Source of the DNA: Bidens hawaiensis | Taxonomy: Eukaryota > Streptophyta > Magnoliopsida > Asterales > Asteraceae | Length of the DNA stretch: 64,000 nucleotides | Direction of reading: 5' to 3' | Assembly: GCA_021521415.1 (NCBI GenBank) | Contig: JAIQDT010000673.1 | Coordinates: 868,001-932,000 of the forward strand | In this document: positions 59,301-64,000 of the stretch, in pieces | How the letters are laid out: each line of letters opens with the position of its first letter | Numbering within the stretch: position 1 is the stretch's first letter | The notes under the pieces: generated by a model | What the model was told of the DNA's origin: nothing | Databases searched by the model: none | The model's input: the letters and a program-made list of their open reading frames with translations, nothing else | Program-made: the position numbers and the translations under genes

Positions 59301-62300
59301 TGTCTCAACCGAACAACCATCTTTTTATTTTATTTTTTACCTTAGTCAAGTCATTAAAACACATTGATGAAATAATATTTAGTGTGTTAATTCTGTCATT
59401 TTGTGTTTGTGGCTTATCTGATTTTTGACCGGACCAGAAAATGGAAATGTCAAAACGAACTATATTAATTTACATGAATACACATCTAACTGCATTTTAT
59501 TATTGTACGGATTATAACAATTCGAAGTTTGAATAAGTTCAAAAACATAAAATATCAGTTAAAAAAGTAAGATCGAATTTAATAATGATTAAAAAAGGTT
59601 AGTTATACAAAAAAAAAGTTTAAGAAAATGTCAAACGATGTAACGATTATACAATCCTACGTTGTGAGTTGGGCCATGTGTCTTGCCCGTTCCAAGTTGT
59701 GAGTTGGGCCATGTGTCTTGAGCGAAGGCTCGGTTGTGAGTTGGGCCATGTGTTTGAGCGAGGGCTCGGGTCATGTGGTCCCTAGAGTTGGGGGCCCCGC
59801 GAAAGGCTGGTTTCGCAGAGCATCGAAAACCCCTCGTTCGTGACAGTGGGAGGATAACAAGTCGGGGCACCGTCAGGACCATATAACCTCCTGGAATGTC
59901 TCAACCGAACAACCATCTTTTTATTTTATTTTTTACCTTAGTCAAGTCATTAAAACACATTGATGAAATAATATTTAGTGTGTTAATTCTGTCATTCTGT
60001 GTTTGTGGCTTATCTGATTTTTGACCGGACCAGAAAATGGAAATGTCAAAACGAACTATATTAATTTACATGAATACACATCTAACTGCATTTTATTATT
60101 GTACGGATTATAACAATTCGAAGTTTGAATAAGTTCAAAAACATAAAATATCAGTTAAAAAAGTAAGATCGAATTTAATAATGATTAAAAAAGGTTAGTT
60201 ATACAAAAAAAAAGTTTAAGAAAATGTCAAACGATGTAACGATTATACAATCCTACGTTGTGAGTTGGGCCATGTGTCTTGCCCGTTCCAAGTTGTGAGT
60301 TGGGCCATGTGTCTTGAGCGAAGGCTCGGTTGTGAGTTGGGCCATGTGTTTGAGCGAGGGCTCGGGTCATGTGGTCCCTAGGGTTGGGGGCCCCGCGAAA
60401 GGCTGGTTTCGCAGAGCACGAAAACCCCTCGTTCGTGACAGTGGGAGGATAACAAGTCGGGGCACCGTCAGGACCATATAACCTCCTGGAATGTCTCAAC
60501 CGAACAACCATCTTTTTATTTTTTTTTTACCTTAGTCAAGTCATTAAAACACATTGATGAAATAATATTTAGTGTGTTAATTCTGTCATTCTGTGTTTGT
60601 GGCTTATCTGATTTTTGACCGGACCAGAAAATGGAAATGTCAAAACGAACTATATTAATTTACATGAATACACATCTAACTGCATTTTATTATTGTACGG
60701 ATTATAACAATTCGAAGTTTGAATAAGTTCAAAAACATAAAATATCAGTTAAAAAAGTAAGATCGAATTTAATAATGATTAAAAAAGGTTAGTTATACAA
60801 AAAAAAAGTTTAAGAAAATGTCAAACGATGTAACGATTATACAATCCTACGTTGTGAGTTGGGCCATGTGTCTTGCCCGTTCCAAGTTGTGAGTTGGGCC
60901 ATGTGTCTTGAGCGAAGGCTCGGTTGTGAGTTGGGCCATGTGTCTTGAGCGAGGGCTCGGGTCATGTGGTCCCTAGAGTTGGGGGCCCCGCGAAAGGCTG
61001 GTTTCGCAGAGCATCGAAAACCCCTCGTTCGTGACAGTGGGAGGATAACAAGTCGGGGCACCGTCAGGACCATATAACCTCCTGGAATGTCTCAACCGAA
61101 CAACCATCTTTTTATTTTATTTTTTACCTTAGTCAAGTCATTAAAACACATTGATGAAATAATATTTAGTGTGTTAATTCTGTCATTCTGTGTTTGTGGC
61201 TTATCTGATTTTTGACCGGACCAGAAAATGGAAATGTCAAAACGAACTATATAAATTTACATGAATACACATCTAACTGCATTTTATTATTGTACGGATT
61301 ATAACAATTCGAAGTTTGAATAAGTTCAAAAACATAAAATATCAGTTAAAAAAGTAAGATCGAATTTAATAATTATTAAAAAAGGTTAGTTATACAAAAA
61401 AAAGTTTAAGAAAATGTCAAACGATGTAACGATTATACAATCCTACGTTGTGAGTTGGGCCATGTGTCTTGCCCGTTCCAAGTTGTGAGTTGGGCCATGT
61501 GTCTTGAGCGAAGGCTCGGTTGTGAGTTGGGCCATGTGTCTTGAGCAAGGGCTCGGGTCATGTGGTCCCTAGAGTTGGGGGCCCCGCGAAAGGCTGGTTT
61601 CGCAGAGCATCGAAAACCCCTCGTTCGTGACAGTGGGAGGATAACAAGTCGGGGCACCGTCAGGACCATATAACCTCCTGGAATGTCTCAACCGAACAAC
61701 CATCTTTTTATTTTATTTTTTCCTTAGTCAAGTCATTAAAACACATTGATGAAATAATATTTAGTGTGTTAATTCTGTCATTCTGTGTTTGTGGCTTATC
61801 TGATTTTTGACCGGACCAGAAAATGGAAATGTCAAAACGAACTATATTAATTTACATGAATACACATCTAACTGCATTTTATTATTGTACGGATTATAAC
61901 AATTCGAAGTTTGAATAAGTTCAAAAACATAAAATATTAGTTAAAAAAGTAAGATCGAATTTAATAATGATTAAAAAAGGTTAGTTATACAAAAAAAAAG
62001 TTTAAGAAAATGTCAAACGATGTAACGATTATACAATCCTACGTTGTGAGTTGGGCCATGTGTCTTGCGCGTTCCAAGTTGGGCCATGTGTCTTGAGCGA
62101 AGGCTCGGTTGTGAGTTGGGCCATGTGTTTGAGCGAGGGCTCGGGTCATGTGGTCCCTAGAGTTGGGGGCCCCGCGAAAGGCTGGTTTCGCAGAGCATCG
62201 AAAACCCCTCATTCGTGACAGTGGGAGGATAACAAGTCGGGGCACCGTCAGGACCATATAACCTCCTGGAATGTCTCAACCGAACAACCATCTTTTTATT

Positions 62301-64000
62301 TTATTTTTTACCTTAGTCAAGTCATTAAAACACATTGATGAAATAATATATAGTGTGTTAATTCTGTCATTCTGTGTTTGTGGTTTATCTGATTTTTGAC
62401 CGGACCAGAAAATGGAAATGTCAAAACGAACTATATTAATTTACATGAATACACATCTAACTGCATTTTATTATTGTACGGATTATAACAATTCGAAGTT
62501 TGAATAAGTTCAAAAACATAAAATATCAGTTAAAAAAGTAAGATCGAATTTAATAATGATTAAAAAAGGTTAGTTATACAAAAAAAAAGTTTAAGAAAAT
62601 GTCAAACGATGTAACGATTATACAATCCTACGTTGTGAGTTGGGCCATGTGTCTTGCCCGTTCCAAGTTGTGAGTTGGGCCATGTGTCTTGAGCGAAGGC
62701 TCGGTTGTGAGTTGGGCCATGTGTCTTGAGCGAGGGCTCGGGTCATGTGGTCCCTAGAGTTGGGGGCCCCGCGAAAGACTGGTTTCGCAGAGCATCGAAA
62801 ACCCCTCGTTCGTGACAGTGGGAGGATAACAAGTCGGGGCACCGTCAGGACCATATAACCTCCTGGAATGTCTCAACCGAACAACCATCTTTTTATTTTA
62901 TTTTTTACCTTAGTCAAGTCATTAAAACACATTGATGAAATAATATTTAGTGTGTTAATTCTGTCATTCTGTGTTTGTGGCTTATCTGATTTTTGACCGG
63001 ACCAGAAAATGGAAATGTCAAAACGAACTATATTAATTTACATGAATACACATCTAACTGCATTTTATTATTGTACGGATTATAACAATTCGAAGTTTGA
63101 ATAAGTTCAAAAACATAAAATATCAGTTAAAAAAGTAAGATCGAATTTAATAATGATTAAAAAAGGTTAGTTATACAAAAAAAAAGTTTAAGAAAATGTC
63201 AAACGATGTAACGATTATACAATCCTACGTTGTGAGTTGGGCCATGTGTCTTGCCCGTTCCAAGTTGTGAGTTGGGCCATGTGTCTTGAGCGAAGGCTCG
63301 GTTGTGAGTTGGGCCATGTGTCTTGAGCGAGGGCTCGGGTCATGTGGTCCCTAGAGTTGGGGGCCCCGCGAAAGGCTGGTTTCGCAGAGCATCGAAAACC
63401 CCTCGTTCGTGACAGTGGGAGGATAACAAGTCGGGGCACCGTCAGGACCATATAACCTCCTGGAATGTCTCAACCGAACAACCATCTTTTTATTTTATTT
63501 TTTACCTTAGTCAAGTCATTAAAACACATTGATGAAATAATATATAGTGTGTTAATTCTGTCATTCTGTGTTTGTGGCTTATCTGATTTTTGACCGGACC
63601 AGAAAATGGAAATGTCAAAACGAACTATATTAATTTACATGAATACACATCTAACTGCATTTTATTATTGTACGGATTATAACAATTCGAAGTTTGAATA
63701 AGTTCAAAAACATAAAATATCAGTTAAAAAAGTAAGATCGAATTTAATAATGATTAAAAAAGGTTAGTTATACAAAAAAAAAAGTTTAAGAAAATGTCAA
63801 ACGATGTAACGATTATACAATCCTACGTTGTGAGTTGGGCCATGTGTCTTGAGCGAAGGCTCGGTTGTGAGTTGGGCCATGTGTCTTGAGCGAGGGCTCG
63901 GGTCATGTGGTCCCTAGAGTTGGGGGCCCCGCGAAAGGCTGGTTTCGCAGAGCATCGAAAACCCCTCGTTCGTGACAGTGGGGGGATAACAAGTCGGGGC
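56360..64000 (+). repeat. 588-597 bp satellite made of truncated 7SL-like RNA plus spacer
   Basis: Thirteen monomers can be followed; each starts near ACGATGTAACGATTATACAATCC (about 56660, 57250, 57850, 58450, 59040, 59630, 60230, 60825, 61425, 62010, 62605, 63200, 63800), and the last is cut by the window edge. Each has about 330 bp of AT-rich spacer and the 3' two thirds of the 7SL-like gene, from the helix 6 region to CAACCATCTTTTT. The USE, TATA, 5' domain and 5' arm are missing. The helix 6 stretch (GTTGTGAGTTGGGCCATGTG + CTTGAGCG) is duplicated two or three times per monomer, and indels there define the monomer types. Identity between monomers is very high. Confidence 0.93.
56664..61073 (+). 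repeat. Four-monomer higher-order repeat, two tandem blocks of about 2,377 bp
   Basis: Diagnostic variants recur every 2,376-2,377 bp. The third monomer of each block has CTAGGGTTGGG and AGAGCACGAAAACC (about 58000 and 60380). The spacer before the first has AAAAAATGTTAG (about 56625 and 59005). The spacer after the fourth has TATATAAATTTACATG (about 58872 and 61248). Order A-B-C-D, A-B-C-D. Monomers from 61.4 kb on follow a different order (D, E, D, D types). Confidence 0.88.

Noticed and set aside
56089..63451. Repeated antisense open frames of 72-94 codons (MVLTVPRLVILP...) in every satellite monomer
   Set aside because: They are the reverse strand of the 7SL-like RNA segment, change length with each indel, and have no domain or codon signature. 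Their recurrence only reflects the tandem repeat.
56360..64000. CRISPR-like or rDNA array
   Set aside because: The repeat unit is about 590 bp with no unique spacers, and no 5S or 45S rRNA sequence is present; this is a eukaryotic satellite.
56360..64000. Centromeric satellite
   Set aside because: Monomer length and location beside single-copy genes give no evidence for centromere function; position in the chromosome is unknown.

Overview
The window is nuclear DNA of a flowering plant. It has intron-rich genes with GT/AG splice sites, plant-specific families (HD-Zip IV, CURLY LEAF, filament-like plant protein), a relic plastid tRNA, and dense layers of LTR retrotransposons, Helitrons, SINEs and MITEs. 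Gene content says eudicot. The style of the LTRs (TGTAACATCC...GGGGTGTGACA) makes me think of Asteraceae, but I cannot prove the family.

Layout. 1-5.4 kb: decayed minus-strand Ty1/copia element whose 5' LTR was split by a solo LTR. 5.4-8 kb: AT-rich spacer. 9.0-12.4 kb: an intact eight-exon HD-Zip IV gene (HDG11/HDG12 type) with a hAT MITE in intron 2. 12.4-28.5 kb: repeat territory with a SINE copy, a hAT-like element holding a plastid trnR-UCU relic, an LTR-in-LTR nest with three MITEs strung on TA microsatellites, a possible copia LTR, a Helitron and a tRNA-Arg-like sequence. 28.6-35.8 kb: complete 17-exon CURLY LEAF (CLF) gene on the minus strand. 36-39.5 kb: a foldback MITE upstream of CLF and a segmental duplication, one copy of which carries a Helitron. 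39.8-42.7 kb: a 7SL (SRP) RNA-like gene split by a 2.5-kb solo LTR. 43.2-48.4 kb: an FPP7-type filament-like plant protein gene on the minus strand, with a perfectly bounded SINE in its 5'UTR intron. 49.7-51.1 kb: LTR and LINE relics. 53.7-56.4 kb: two tandem 7SL-like RNA genes with snRNA-type promoters. 56.4-64 kb: a roughly 590-597 bp satellite built from the 3' part of that RNA gene plus its spacer. It is organised as a four-monomer higher-order repeat and runs off the window.

How the parts relate. CLF is the catalytic subunit of Polycomb repressive complex 2 and FPP7 is a coiled-coil protein. In Arabidopsis the two genes are near neighbours (At2g23380 and At2g23360), so this is conserved microsynteny and supports both identifications. 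The HD-Zip IV gene encodes an epidermal transcription factor and has no evident functional tie to the others.

The most unusual content is the family I infer to be 7SL-derived. Three dispersed full-length copies of about 310 nt have an upstream sequence element, a TATA box 24-25 bp downstream, a GNAR-loop hairpin, a closing helix joining the 3' end to a point just after the 5' domain, and a T-run terminator. A truncated version has been amplified into satellite DNA. The 7SL identity comes from structure and family knowledge; no database search was possible.
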